Source: DAHUYF01 sp963789275
GTDB taxonomy: Bacteria > Pseudomonadota > Alphaproteobacteria > ATCC43930 > CGMCC-115725
Direction: 5' to 3'
NCBI GenBank assembly: GCA_963789275.1
Contig: CAWBKF010000027.1
Coordinates: 1-64,000, forward strand
Length of the DNA: 64,000 bases
The notes beneath the pieces are model-generated. The model ran no database searches, was not told where the DNA came from, and saw only the letters and a list, made by a program, of their open reading frames with translations. Below, piece by piece: positions 1 through 8,452 of the stretch. A program made the position numbers and the translations under genes. Positions within the stretch are counted from its first letter, which is position 1. The number at the start of each line of letters is the position of its first letter.

Positions 1-330
1 GCGTCACCGGACGCGTACCCTGGATCACGCATCCTGTGCGAGGTGAGGCAAGCCGCCCGCCGCGAGACGGTGGCGTGGCCTAGGTGGTGGCCTGAGGCTG
101 CCTTGGAGGGCACCTAACAGGGCCTGTGCCTCAGGGCAGGGACGGCAGGACGCTATAGGGAAGGCTCGTGCGCCGCGTAATCGAGCGCGCCGCCGAGCCA
201 CCGGGGGGGGGGAACTTTGAACCACCATGGTGCGCTGATGGAACGGACTTCGGCGGCAAAAATAATCGTTGCGGGGACCCGTGCGCGCGCGAACAAGCCC
301 GCTCTCTAAATCCCTGGGCGGAAGGTCACT
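1..330. other. Left-edge stretch without a supported gene
   Basis: No reading frame here has a ribosome site, a recognisable domain or a plausible protein composition. A short minus-strand frame between 25 and 228 is Arg/Pro-rich and looks like GC-rich shadow coding. A run of nine G at 203-211 is notable. The stretch may hold the tail of a gene cut by the window edge, but nothing shows it. Confidence 0.4.
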
Positions 331-382
331 ATACCTGATCAGGTATCATACGGAGTCGACTATCTACTAGATATTGATACCT
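331..382. promoter_or_regulatory. Palindromic operator-like cluster upstream of the first gene
   Basis: A perfect 16-bp palindrome, ATACCTGATCAGGTAT, lies at 331-346. Its half-site recurs inverted as TGATACCT at 375-382, pairing with AGGTATCA at 341-348. Three copies of one half-site just upstream of the gene at 487 suggest binding by a dimeric repressor. No cognate regulator is adjacent in the window. Confidence 0.5.
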
Positions 383-486
383 CCCATCAATCCTAATATA
401 CATGCGTTCCGGGTGAAGTTGGTTCGCCCGCCCCTGCCATCCGGCGGACCGCAGAAAACGGCGCGCCAGAAGGACGGAGGTATTTT

Positions 487-1560
487 ATGAGTGCAGCCGC
501 AGGCGGGAGGCGCTTTCCATCTCCGCCGCCAAAGAACGTCGTTCGTGAGTTCCAGGAGTTCACGAAGCGAACTAAGGTTCCGGAGACCTATCCGCTCCTC
601 GCGCACGATCCTCCAGACAAGCATGCTGTTGGGCATGTGTTGGTTTGCCACGTCTACGTCCCACGCTGGCAACGGCCCAACGAGGATTTCGTGCCTTGTG
701 CAGCCTGCGGGGAGAGGCCGAAGTTCAGCCACGGTTGGTTAGTGTGGTCCCCTGATGGCGAGTTGCGCCTTGTGGGAAGTTGCTGCGGCCCCAAGTACTT
801 TGGCGCTTCGGCGTTCCGCGACATGGAACGAGCGGCCACCGACAGTGGGCTCGAAGAGATCAACCAAGATCTTCTCATTGCTCACCTAACGCGCATTCCT
901 GAACTGATAGCGCAGGCCTGTTTGTTGCGTCCCGCGGCAGAAACCTACGTGCGGCAGAAGAAGCTCTTCATCCGTGGTGTTCCGCAATTAGCGAGCGCGC
1001 TCAGCAAGTGCTGGCGGGACTCAGCCGGTCCGCTCATCGTAAGTGTGAGGCGCAGTGAGGTAAGCAGAACCGCTGGTCCCCAAGGTTACCGCTCCGCAGA
1101 AGGTGGCGAGAGTGAATTCGAGAGCGTGACAGTGGGCACACTGAGTGGAGAAGGCTTCCTGGAACGAGATTTCACGTGTGCTCGACAACTTGACCAGTTG
1201 ATAGTGCATCTCAAGGCGTTCAAGGTGTCCGAGAACTCATTTGTGACAGAGGATGACGCGTTGAGCGCGGTGTGTGAGTTGGATAGGCGACAGCTTGCGA
1301 TGACGGTAAGCGCATTTAGAAAGGTGCTCAGAGACGGCGTGAAGCTCCATGCTAAGCTCAAACACCATTCCCAGTTTCTCTCCTTGGAAAATCTGGATTG
1401 CCTGAAGCGCTGGTGTGAGCATCCTGCGAACGTGCGCGGATTTTCAGTTGCTATCCACAGGGAGACCGCGCTTTTTCGCGAGACGTTAGGTGGATATGCT
1501 TCACTGAAGATCGGCAATATCGCAAACGTGCCTGAACTGGTGGGCTTCGATCCGATCTAG
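487..1560 (+). CDS. Hypothetical protein with Cys-pair motifs, 357 aa
   Basis: I do not recognise a family. The start is well supported: GGAGG at 476-480 lies six bases before the ATG. Near residues 72-75 there is a CAAC pair, followed near residues 98-99 by a Cys-Cys pair (GSCCGPKYFG). Together these could form a zinc site, although the order differs from a standard zinc ribbon. The rest looks alpha-helical, with no signal peptide and no membrane segment. Base composition is lower in GC than the right half of the window, which fits imported DNA. It is followed after 55 bp by another Cys-rich small protein on the same strand. Confidence 0.6.
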   Translation: MSAAAGGRRFPSPPPKNVVREFQEFTKRTKVPETYPLLAHDPPDKHAVGHVLVCHVYVPRWQRPNEDFVPCAACGERPKFSHGWLVWSPDGELRLVGSCCGPKYFGASAFRDMERAATDSGLEEINQDLLIAHLTRIPELIAQACLLRPAAETYVRQKKLFIRGVPQLASALSKCWRDSAGPLIVSVRRSEVSRTAGPQGYRSAEGGESEFESVTVGTLSGEGFLERDFTCARQLDQLIVHLKAFKVSENSFVTEDDALSAVCELDRRQLAMTVSAFRKVLRDGVKLHAKLKHHSQFLSLENLDCLKRWCEHPANVRGFSVAIHRETALFRETLGGYASLKIGNIANVPELVGFDPI

Positions 1561-1615
1561 TGGCGTGAAGTGTGAACTGATGCCGCTTGAGATAACATCG
1601 CGGGGAGACGATAGG

Positions 1616-2005
1616 ATGAACGTGGAAGACCCGACTGCGTGGGCGCAAGGTGCAAATGCATTTAAGGCGATCTTTGACAGCCTGCGCGCAGCCGTTGGAT
1701 TGTTGAGAGACGTGCGAGCGTCAGGCGGTGACAACATTGCGCAGCAGCGGCTGGTCGATGACGCTCTGGACAAGGCGGAGAGGGCAACGAAGGTCGCCGA
1801 AGCCGAGATTGCCAAGGCGCTCGGTTTTGAGCTGTGCAAGTGCCAATTTCCTCCGACGCCAATGCGGACGGTTGGCCATATTGAAAACTTTCATATCAAC
1901 AGGAGCGGCCCCATCTACGAGTGCCCAAAGTGCGGCTACAATACCGCTGGCCCATGGGCCTACAACCGTATCGCGCCGCCTTGGAAGGCTCCAGAAGCGG
2001 AGTAG
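1616..2005 (+). CDS. Small putative zinc-ribbon protein, 129 aa
   Basis: The start at 1616 is chosen over an upstream in-frame ATG because GGAG at 1604-1607 sits eight bases before it. The N-terminal two thirds are helical (AFKAIFDSLRAAVGLLRDV, then Ala/Lys-rich). The C-terminus carries a CKC near residue 75 and a CPKCG near residue 104, the four ligands expected of a zinc ribbon. This type is common in phages and integrated elements, but no function can be assigned. It lies downstream of the 357-aa protein and directly before a secreted protein, possibly as one transcript. Confidence 0.6.
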   Translation: MNVEDPTAWAQGANAFKAIFDSLRAAVGLLRDVRASGGDNIAQQRLVDDALDKAERATKVAEAEIAKALGFELCKCQFPPTPMRTVGHIENFHINRSGPIYECPKCGYNTAGPWAYNRIAPPWKAPEAE

Positions 2006-2008
2006 CCA

Positions 2009-2341
2009 ATGGTTGTTGTCAGAGGCTTCGTCATTGCCGCCCCCTGCGTTGTAGTAGCGTTGGCCATCGCGTGCGCCCCTTGTTTTGCTCAGACAAAGGT
2101 ATATGGGCTAGGGAACGCTTCGTGCGGGTCATACATCGAAGCTAGGGCGGGTCGGGGCGCGGTTCGAACAGAAAACTTTACAACGTGGCTCACAGGTTAT
2201 CTCACCGGCGTCGTTCAACAAACACCATCGCTGGATAAGAAGGTAGCCGCCGCCGACACGGACGCGTATGCAGTGTGGCTCGATAACTACTGCCGTCAGA
2301 ACCCTACGTCCTCTTACTATGCAGCATCCTATTCTTACTGA
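2009..2341 (+). CDS. Small exported hypothetical protein, 110 aa
   Basis: Residues 1-28 form a signal peptide (hydrophobic core, then CFAQ before TKVYG). The mature part has a Cys at GNASCGSYIEAR and a second at LDNYCRQNP. This spacing is typical of a family of small periplasmic proteins in rhizobia and relatives, where the two Cys probably form a disulfide. Family members usually continue beyond the NYCxxNP motif. This copy ends soon after in SSYYAASYSY, just before an insertion sequence, so the tail may have been replaced. It begins three bases after the preceding stop. Confidence 0.6.
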   Translation: MVVVRGFVIAAPCVVVALAIACAPCFAQTKVYGLGNASCGSYIEARAGRGAVRTENFTTWLTGYLTGVVQQTPSLDKKVAAADTDAYAVWLDNYCRQNPTSSYYAASYSY

Positions 2342-2388
2342 GTTAGAAAGGGTGAGTCAGAACGCCGCAGAGCGAGTGTATCAAGCCT

Positions 2389-3863
2389 CTGATAGGGTTG
2401 TGAGATTCATTTTTGGTGGGGAGCCTGAGGTGGATCTTCAAGGAAAGGACGAGAGCGACGCGCGGTTTGCGAGGTACATGGCCGGCCTTGCGAGCGTGAT
2501 CGGTCACGCGGATCGCGCAAGTCCTCTGCGGGACTATTGCGTCGGCCTGATGATGCCGTGCGAGCGCAAGAGCGTGGAACCGATGGCGGCGGTGACGGCG
2601 CCCGATCGGACGGCGGCGCAGCATCAATCGCTGCTGCATTTTGTCGGCCAGGCGCCCTGGTCGGACGAGAGGGTGCTGGCCAAGGTGCGCGAAATGGTGT
2701 TGCCGGAGATGGAGCGGCACGGTCCGATCGAGGCGTGGATCATCGATGATACCGGCTTTGCGAAGAAGGGCCGGCATTCGGTGGGCGTGGCGCGTCAGTA
2801 TTGCGGCCAGCTCGGCAAGCAAGACAATTGCCAAGCCGTGGTATCGCTGTCGATCGCCAATCGCCATGCGAGCTTGCCGGTGAGCTATCGGCTGTATCTG
2901 CCGGAAGCGTGGGCGCAAGACGCCGCCCGCCGTGACAAGGCAGGGGTTCCAGAGGAGATCGTCTTTCAGACCAAGCCGGAGATCGCGCTCGAGCAGCTTC
3001 GCGCGGCTTGCGAGGCTGGTATTGCGCGCGGCGTGGTGCTGCTGGATGCGGGCTATGGCAACCACACGAGCCTGCGCCAGGACATCAGCGCCCTGGGACT
3101 GCCTTACGTCGCCGGCATCCTGTCGAGCACCACGATGTGGGCGCCCGGCACGGAGCCGCTGGCGCCGAAGCGATGGTCGGGCCGCGGCCGGCGGCCGACA
3201 CGCATCCGCCGCGACGCCAAGCACAGCCCGGTCTCTGCCAAGGAGCTCGCGCTTGGCTTGCCCAAGCGCGCCTGGCGCACGATCGGCTGGCGCGAAGGTA
3301 CCGCCGAGCGGCTGTCCTCGCGCTTTGCCCGCGTGCGCGTGCGCGCCGCCCATCGCGACCAGCGGCACGATGAGGAATGGTTGCTGATCGAGTGGCCCAA
3401 GGGCGCGCAAGAGCCGACCAAGTACTGGCTTTCGACGCTTCCACAAGACATCACCTTCGAGCGCCTGGTCGATCTTGCCAAGTTGCGCTGGCGCATCGAG
3501 CGCGACTATCAGGAACTCAAGCAAGAACTCGGGCTTGGACATTATGAAGGGCGAGGATGGCGAGGCTTCCACCACCACGGAACGCTCTGCATCGCCGCAT
3601 ACGGCTTCCTGATCTCCGAGCGGGGAACGATCCCCCCCTCAGCACCTCGTGCCGCCGCGGGGTTCCCGAAGCTTGAGCTTCCCGTCGGTTACCGACCCAG
3701 AGGTGCCGCCGATCAGGCCCGAACGCCACATCCCCAATTCGATCGCAACCCTGCGCCGGCGAATGATCGTCGCTCTCGCCAGGCGCTTGTCGAGATGCCC
3801 GTGCTGCATCCGCGGAAGCGCACGCAGCAAGACGATCCTCTTGTGACACAGTAAGACTATCAG
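2389..3863 (+). mobile_element. IS701-family insertion sequence (ends approximate)
   Basis: The element is defined by an intact IS701-type DDE transposase. CTGATAG at 2389-2395 and its inverse CTATCAG at 3857-3863 bracket the gene and may be the tips of short, imperfect terminal inverted repeats. Inward of these the two ends match only partly. I see no convincing target duplication, so the limits are tentative. The element sits between a small secreted-protein gene and an HNH-like gene. Confidence 0.55.
2430..3854 (+). CDS. IS701-family transposase, 474 aa
   Basis: It catalyses cut-and-paste movement of its element through an RNase H-like DDE domain. Visible family hallmarks are the N-terminal FARYMAGLASVIGHADRA block, the first catalytic Asp region WIIDDTGFAKKGRHSVGVAR, a second Asp region VVLLDAGYGN, and the C-terminal LRWRIERDYQELKQELGLGH block with the catalytic Glu. 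Length matches complete family members. The start is GTG at 2430, preceded by GGGGAG; a longer upstream frame has no family similarity. No frameshift is seen, so the enzyme may be active. Confidence 0.9.
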   Translation: MDLQGKDESDARFARYMAGLASVIGHADRASPLRDYCVGLMMPCERKSVEPMAAVTAPDRTAAQHQSLLHFVGQAPWSDERVLAKVREMVLPEMERHGPIEAWIIDDTGFAKKGRHSVGVARQYCGQLGKQDNCQAVVSLSIANRHASLPVSYRLYLPEAWAQDAARRDKAGVPEEIVFQTKPEIALEQLRAACEAGIARGVVLLDAGYGNHTSLRQDISALGLPYVAGILSSTTMWAPGTEPLAPKRWSGRGRRPTRIRRDAKHSPVSAKELALGLPKRAWRTIGWREGTAERLSSRFARVRVRAAHRDQRHDEEWLLIEWPKGAQEPTKYWLSTLPQDITFERLVDLAKLRWRIERDYQELKQELGLGHYEGRGWRGFHHHGTLCIAAYGFLISERGTIPPSAPRAAAGFPKLELPVGYRPRGAADQARTPHPQFDRNPAPANDRRSRQALVEMPVLHPRKRTQQDDPLVTQ

Positions 3864-3920
3864 CTTGTGCATTTCCTAGGTAGCAAGCCATAGGCCAGTT
3901 AAAGGTGGACCTGGCCGGTC

Positions 3921-4724
3921 CTATGGCGCGCCAGTAAACGGCTTTAGTATCGCGGTCTTATCCTCCACAGCGTCTATCAAAAGAGCTTCATCGAACGCCA
4001 CCATGCCTGTTATCGCGAACGCCGTATTGAAGCGTGCCATGTACATACCCAGGCTACCATCCTCAGAAATCTCGAAACGGTAAGCGAATTGCTCATTAAG
4101 AGCACGGTTAGCGCGCCGCAACGTTCGATAGCCGGTCATCATAGGCGGAATTTCTGTCGGTATTTTGCCATCTGCCGCTTGTACGTTTGACCACCACCAA
4201 TAACGTATCGCTCCGGCGCGCGGGATGATGCGTCCAGTCTCCCGGTAGTGAAGCGCGCAGAACAGCTTGCGCGCGAACTCACGCAAGCTCGCTGTTGCTA
4301 TCGGACCACTGAGTCTAATGAGGGGAATATCGGCTGTCGTTTTGCCCGCTGGGATGGGTAATCCGCGGCGCCTAAGAAACCGTCTGACATCGTTTGCGCT
4401 CGGGCGCATCTCTCGAAAAAGAACCGGATTATTGTTGCGGACGCCGTCAAGAGCCTGCCTAATCTCGCTATCGTGCAAATCATCGCTCGTTGCGACGGAG
4501 ACACGCGACACCATGGCCATGACTTGCTCGGTGAAGCGTGTTGCAGAATTGCATGACTGACAGGCGGGGAATACGTAGCCTTCAGGCCACTGGCGCCTTC
4601 GAAACATCGCCCTAGGAGGAACGTGATCCTCGGTAGTTGCCGGTGCGCTACCTCCGCAGAAACAACATAATGGATGCGCCGAGAGGAAGCGCCTCTTACC
4701 CGCTGCCTTTGCCCCCATGCTCAT
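3921..4724 (-). CDS. HNH-endonuclease-like protein, 267 aa
   Basis: The N-terminus has CCFCGG near residue 20, then TEDHVPPRAMF near 31-41, then CQSCNS near 55-60. This CxxC/DH/CxxCN layout is that of HNH proteins whose zinc-bound core cuts nucleic acid. The remaining 200 residues match nothing I know, and may recognise a target. The start is taken at 4724 (a second ATG lies at 4718); it overlaps the end of an integrase relic by about 25 bp. It is flanked by an insertion sequence and an integrase relic, so it is probably mobile cargo such as a nuclease or defence gene. That role is inferred only from position. Confidence 0.7.
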   Translation of the reverse strand: MSMGAKAAGKRRFLSAHPLCCFCGGSAPATTEDHVPPRAMFRRRQWPEGYVFPACQSCNSATRFTEQVMAMVSRVSVATSDDLHDSEIRQALDGVRNNNPVLFREMRPSANDVRRFLRRRGLPIPAGKTTADIPLIRLSGPIATASLREFARKLFCALHYRETGRIIPRAGAIRYWWWSNVQAADGKIPTEIPPMMTGYRTLRRANRALNEQFAYRFEISEDGSLGMYMARFNTAFAITGMVAFDEALLIDAVEDKTAILKPFTGAP

Positions 4725-4980
4725 TTCCCAACTTTCGGGTATTAACGATCGGATATTTTGGCTTCTCAATCGCCTTCCTCTTCGTCTCCAAGCTCGCACC
4801 GCCGCTATAAAGGCCATAACTCATTCCTAGCTTCTCATGCGACAGGATATCACTGGCTATGCCCCCAGGCACCTTCGCGTCTTCTAGGAGGGTGGCCACG
4901 GTGCGCCTGATGGAATGGAAGACGTATCCCTTACTGAAACCTAGCTCCGTTTTCAGTCTCGCAAACCGACCGGCGGAAAT
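4696..4980 (-). pseudogene. C-terminal relic of a tyrosine recombinase/integrase
   Basis: About 90 codons on the minus strand match the catalytic end of phage-type integrases: the HxxR box as FHSIRRTVATLL, then LSHEKLGMSYGLYSGG with the nucleophile Tyr region, then the typical basic tail. The frame stays open upstream to 5271, but that part bears no integrase sequence and runs antisense to another gene relic. The core-binding domain and first catalytic Arg are missing, so the protein cannot recombine DNA. It marks an older integration event at this place. Confidence 0.7.
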
Positions 4981-5119
4981 CAGTACGCATCCGGCGAGGC
5001 CAGCTTCTCTGGTGGCGGTGGTGAGCGGACTCTTGCACGATTGTCGGCCAGCTTGTGGTGGGTTGTGTCCTCGAATCCGGTTATGGACACTGGAACGGCG
5101 GGCCTGCCAAACTGGCGGC

Positions 5120-5470
5120 ATGAGTGCCGCTCGCGCCGCTGCCGACAGCTTCAACGAGATCGCCACCGCTCGCATTGAGATCGAGGGCAGCGATCCTGTG
5201 ATCTGGCGCGAGGTCGATGTGCCAACCCCGGTGACGCTCCGGACGCTGCACGACATCGTCCAGGCACTCATCGGCTGGTGCGACTATCACCTCTGGCAGT
5301 TAACCATCGCGAAGCGCCACTTTCGCCTGCCGATGGACGAGGATGGGGAACCGAGCCCCGCATCGATGCGAGCAAGGTCCAGTCCCGCGACGTGCTCGGC
5401 CCGCGCAAGAGGTCGCGTCAAAGTGGGGATTCAAGATGGTGGAGCTCGACGCGCGGGAATTGCTGAAAGC
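5120..5470 (+). pseudogene. Decayed plasmid pRiA4b ORF-3-family gene
   Basis: The first 75 codons from ATG 5120 show the pRiA4b ORF-3 pattern: IEIEGSDPVIWREVDVP, then LHDIVQALIGWCDYHLWQ. Near 5345 the reading frame shifts: the continuation GTEPRIDASKVQSRDVLG is in the next frame. The FGDGWEH core expected after it is missing. The gene is therefore frameshifted and internally deleted. The family is common on rhizobial plasmids and integrated elements; its biochemical role is unknown. Confidence 0.6.
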
Positions 5471-5574
5471 GTGAATGCGATGAGTAAAGATCGCTTCGAA
5501 GTGAACAAGCGCGCCGTGCCGTCGGGACGCTGGTGAGCCCGCAGGCCCGACAGTGCGTCTTCGGGAGATGTCCG

Positions 5575-6915
5575 ATGCCGGAAGATAAGACCTGGCATGT
5601 CTTTTTGTCCTATCCCAGTCCCGCCCGAGCCCAAGTCGAGAGGTTGGCGCTCCGCCTCGAGGATGAGGCGCACTTCAATGTCTATCTCGACAAGTGGCGG
5701 CTCGTTCCCGGTGAAGAATTCATTGCCGCCCTCGGACAGGCCATCGGCACGTCGGCCTGCTGCGCCGTGTTCATTGACAAAGACGGGATTCGGCCTTGGC
5801 AGAACGAAGAAATGGAAGCCGCGCTCGAAAGAGCGGTCACGGGGGTGGGCCAGGCAGGCGAGCGCCCGTTCCGGGTGATTTCCGTTCTGCTACCCGGTGC
5901 CATGCGCCCGGCGGCGGGCGCGGTCCCCAGTTTCATCACCTTGCGCACATGGGTCGATTTCAACTGCCCGAGAGGCATCGACGACCCTGACGCGTTCAAT
6001 CAGCTCGTCGCCGGCATTCGTGGCGTCGAGCCTGGCAAGCCCCATGTCCCTCCCGCGTGGCTAACTACGATCGACGTGCCAGAACTCAAGCGTCCCACTG
6101 GCATCGCCGTCGACGGCGATGCCATCATCGTCGCCGATCATGAGGCCGGTCACGTCGTCCGGATCGCGAATGGCAAGGTTGTCCAGTCCGCGAAGGGCTT
6201 GCTCAGACCTCACCACCTGATCACGATGGGCGAGACGGTGATCGTCTGCGATACGCACCACAACGCGCTGGCCTTCCTAGATCTGGACCTGAAGCCGCGA
6301 AGCGTGATGTCGAAGCTCGGCGAGTACGCGCTGCGGCGTCCGCATGGGTTGGCATGGAACTACCCCGACGAGTTCTATGTCACCGATGCGGACAATCATC
6401 GCGTCCTGCGCGTCGAGAACGCCGAGGTCACCGCCGCGCTCGGATGCCCGGGGGGCCGTAGTGGCTTCGACATCGGCGAGTTCTCGATTCCCTGTGGCGT
6501 GGCGGCGGCGCCCGACTGCATCTATGTTGCCGATACTTACAACCATCGCATTCAGGTGCTGACGAGAGATCTTCGCGCGCTCTATAGCTTCGGTCGTCTC
6601 GGGCATCGAGTCGGAGAGTTTGCTTATCCGGTGGCCGTTGCCACGCAGCATGAGTGGATCCTGATCTCAGATGGGCACAACAAGCGTCTCCAATTGTGGC
6701 GACGCGAAGGGGAAAGTGTTACGGGCAGGGCAGTCTGCGTGTCGGTCGATCTGTGCGGCCAATGGCTCGGCTCACCGTTCGGAATTACCTTCGATGCGAA
6801 TGGCCGCCTGTTCGTGGCCGATCGCACAGGCGGGAAGGTGCTCCGGATCGAATTCGACAGAATGCTAACCGACCTTTCAGCGAAGGACACGACGGAGGCG
6901 AGCGCGCATGGCTGA
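5575..6915 (+). CDS. TIR-domain/NHL-repeat fusion protein, 446 aa
   Basis: Residues 5-150 form a TIR-like domain: strand and loop HVFLSYPS (7-14), then YLDKWRLVPGEEF (37-49), a hydrophobic strand CCAVFIDKDG, and PWQNEEMEAAL (74-84), where E78 or E79 is the expected NADase Glu. From about residue 165 come five or six NHL-type beta-propeller blades with repeating motifs (RPTGIAVDG..IIVADHEAGHV, RPHGLA..EFYVTDADNHRV, IYVADTYNHRIQV, RLFVADRTGGKV). No signal peptide or membrane helix is present, so it is cytoplasmic. GGGAG seven bases before the ATG fixes the start. Bacterial TIR domains often destroy NAD+ in phage defence; a propeller would be the sensor or assembly part. Function is inferred. 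Confidence 0.8.
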   Translation: MPEDKTWHVFLSYPSPARAQVERLALRLEDEAHFNVYLDKWRLVPGEEFIAALGQAIGTSACCAVFIDKDGIRPWQNEEMEAALERAVTGVGQAGERPFRVISVLLPGAMRPAAGAVPSFITLRTWVDFNCPRGIDDPDAFNQLVAGIRGVEPGKPHVPPAWLTTIDVPELKRPTGIAVDGDAIIVADHEAGHVVRIANGKVVQSAKGLLRPHHLITMGETVIVCDTHHNALAFLDLDLKPRSVMSKLGEYALRRPHGLAWNYPDEFYVTDADNHRVLRVENAEVTAALGCPGGRSGFDIGEFSIPCGVAAAPDCIYVADTYNHRIQVLTRDLRALYSFGRLGHRVGEFAYPVAVATQHEWILISDGHNKRLQLWRREGESVTGRAVCVSVDLCGQWLGSPFGITFDANGRLFVADRTGGKVLRIEFDRMLTDLSAKDTTEASAHG

Positions 6916-7163
6916 CGGCGCGACGACGTGGGAAAGCAGGATGGCGAAAAGCGTGCCTGCTCGCGCGCGACCCGCCGCGCCTCGCCGCTAGGGGGCGCGG
7001 GGGATGCGCGGAAGCCTTGCACTGGAGCTGGGCGCCGGCCTGCGGTTGGTCCAGAATTCAAGGCTCTTGCGGGCTTCGGGGCAGTTCGGGTTCTCCGCGT
7101 CGGTGCTACAATCCGTAATGACTCCGCTCACAGCCTCAGAGCCAATCCGCGGGTCGCGTCGAT

Positions 7164-7901
7164 CTAATCGGCCGGCGGGAGGGGCTTCAGTCCAGAGTAA
7201 TCAAGCGGCGGGTTGACAGGCTGCCAGTTATGCGAAGGCAGCCCGGGGGTGAGTGGTGGCGGGGTGACCGGCTGCCGGGAGCGCAGCCATTCCGCATAGG
7301 CTGGAGTCTCTCCGAAGAGATCGAACCTATCCATCTCGAGGTGGCTAAGCACGCGGAGATCATCGGATGCCACGGCCATCATCGCGTGAAACAGCGTGTC
7401 CGGTAAGCCCATCCTCGCGAGGTAGGCGCGGACCTTGTCTGCGCGCTCGTCATAAACCCTCTGCGCTTCGGCGGGACTAAGACCAGCGAAATAGGCGTCG
7501 TCGAAACGCGGGCGATGAATACCGACGGTCCCATCGCGGGGCAGGCGCACGACGCCGGCGGCAAGGACCAAGACGCAGGCGCTGTAGCATCGATCGGCGA
7601 CCGTCACCACTGCCGCGTGTTCCCGCAAAATCTCACCCATGCCCATTGCCGCGTCGACATCGCCTCCTGGTGAGTTGAGCCAGATCGTCACTTGGCGCGC
7701 GTGCCACTGTTTTAGCCCAGCGAGGATCAAAGCCCGTAAATCGGAAACGTCCCTCGACGCGATGTCGCCAGTCATCTCAATGACCTGAACACCGTTATCG
7801 GCCGGCGACTGGAACTGGATCACCTTTCCGAGTGCGGGGCCAGAGAGGAAAGGTAGTGCCGCGACCAGCGCGACGGCGCGACACCGGCGCGATCCTCTCA
7901 T
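7164..7901 (-). CDS. Exported ClpP/SppA-like serine protease-fold protein, 245 aa
   Basis: From the start at 7901 the protein opens with RGSRRCRAVALVAALPFL and an Ala-rich cleavage region, a signal peptide. The ClpP-like core follows: WLNSPGGDVDAAMGMGE is the oxyanion segment, and DRCYSACVLVLAAG holds the nucleophile Ser in the usual SAC setting; GIHRPRF is a candidate His region. This fits the predicted periplasmic ClpP-like family (COG3904 type). The C-terminus is Pro-rich. A longer start at 7967 exists but would bury the signal peptide. It is divergent from a small XRE regulator across a 14-bp palindrome, so they may be co-regulated. Confidence 0.72.
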   Translation of the reverse strand: MRGSRRCRAVALVAALPFLSGPALGKVIQFQSPADNGVQVIEMTGDIASRDVSDLRALILAGLKQWHARQVTIWLNSPGGDVDAAMGMGEILREHAAVVTVADRCYSACVLVLAAGVVRLPRDGTVGIHRPRFDDAYFAGLSPAEAQRVYDERADKVRAYLARMGLPDTLFHAMMAVASDDLRVLSHLEMDRFDLFGETPAYAEWLRSRQPVTPPPLTPGLPSHNWQPVNPPLDYSGLKPLPPAD

Positions 7902-8005
7902 GACGGCGCAAACTGCTTTCCTCGGCGCAACTAGCGTCCAGGGCTCATTGGATGGTTCTTCGGTCAAGGCTCGCTCGAGGTGCTTGCTGATCCACGAATT
8001 CTACT

Positions 8006-8019
8006 TCGGATATATCCGA
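8006..8019. promoter_or_regulatory. Perfect 14-bp palindrome in a divergent promoter
   Basis: TCGGATATATCCGA lies between the exported protease (start 7901, minus) and the XRE regulator (start 8055, plus). Its position 36 bp before the regulator gene and its symmetry suggest an operator bound by that regulator. Confidence 0.5.
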
Positions 8020-8054
8020 TGGTCAATTGATACGCAAAGCTCTCGCTTGCGCGC

Positions 8055-8315
8055 ATGGACTTACGCAAACAGTTCGGCCGGATCCTGCGGGACCTGCGGA
8101 ATGCCCGTAACCTCACGCAGGAGGAGCTAGCCTATCAGGCGGGCATGGATGTCACCTACTTGAGCGATCTCGAGCGAGGCAGATGGAATCCTTCGCTTGC
8201 GATGCTGGTCGATCTTGCTGGTGGTCTGGGTATCCATCCATCGGAACTGCTCACTGACTTGAAGGTAGACCCAAAGGGCTTACCACCGGCACGCAAAAGA
8301 CCGCGCACACAGTAG
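8055..8315 (+). CDS. XRE-family HTH transcriptional regulator, 86 aa
   Basis: It is nearly all one Cro/CI-type helix-turn-helix domain (residues 4-65): FGRILRDLRNARNLTQEELA, the recognition helix region VTYLSDLERGRWNPS, then LAMLVDLAGGLGIHPSELL. The C-terminus is a short basic tail. It probably represses its own promoter and the divergent protease gene through the palindrome at 8006-8019. The compact form is typical of element-borne regulators and antitoxins, but no toxin partner is adjacent. Confidence 0.88.
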   Translation: MDLRKQFGRILRDLRNARNLTQEELAYQAGMDVTYLSDLERGRWNPSLAMLVDLAGGLGIHPSELLTDLKVDPKGLPPARKRPRTQ

Positions 8316-8452
8316 CTTTCGCCAAGTCGCGATCAGGCGTGCCTACTATAGCCCACCCGACCCGTTCTTCCGGGGGTCGCCGGCCGAGGAGGTGAGGGGG
8401 CGCCGTCTTTGCTCGGCTGGCGTTACATTCGGCGCGGCGATCCGGCGTCGTT

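Noticed and set aside
2339..2348. TTAG-type IS701 target duplication at the left IS end
   Set aside because: No matching tetranucleotide occurs at a fitting place on the right side, so the ends stay tentative.
2343..3578. 411-codon open frame antisense to the transposase
   Set aside because: Mirror of the strong transposase codon bias; no family similarity.
6908..7161. Small genes between the TIR-NHL gene and the protease gene
   Set aside because: Candidate frames (27 to 79 codons) are basic, low in complexity, and unsupported by ribosome sites.
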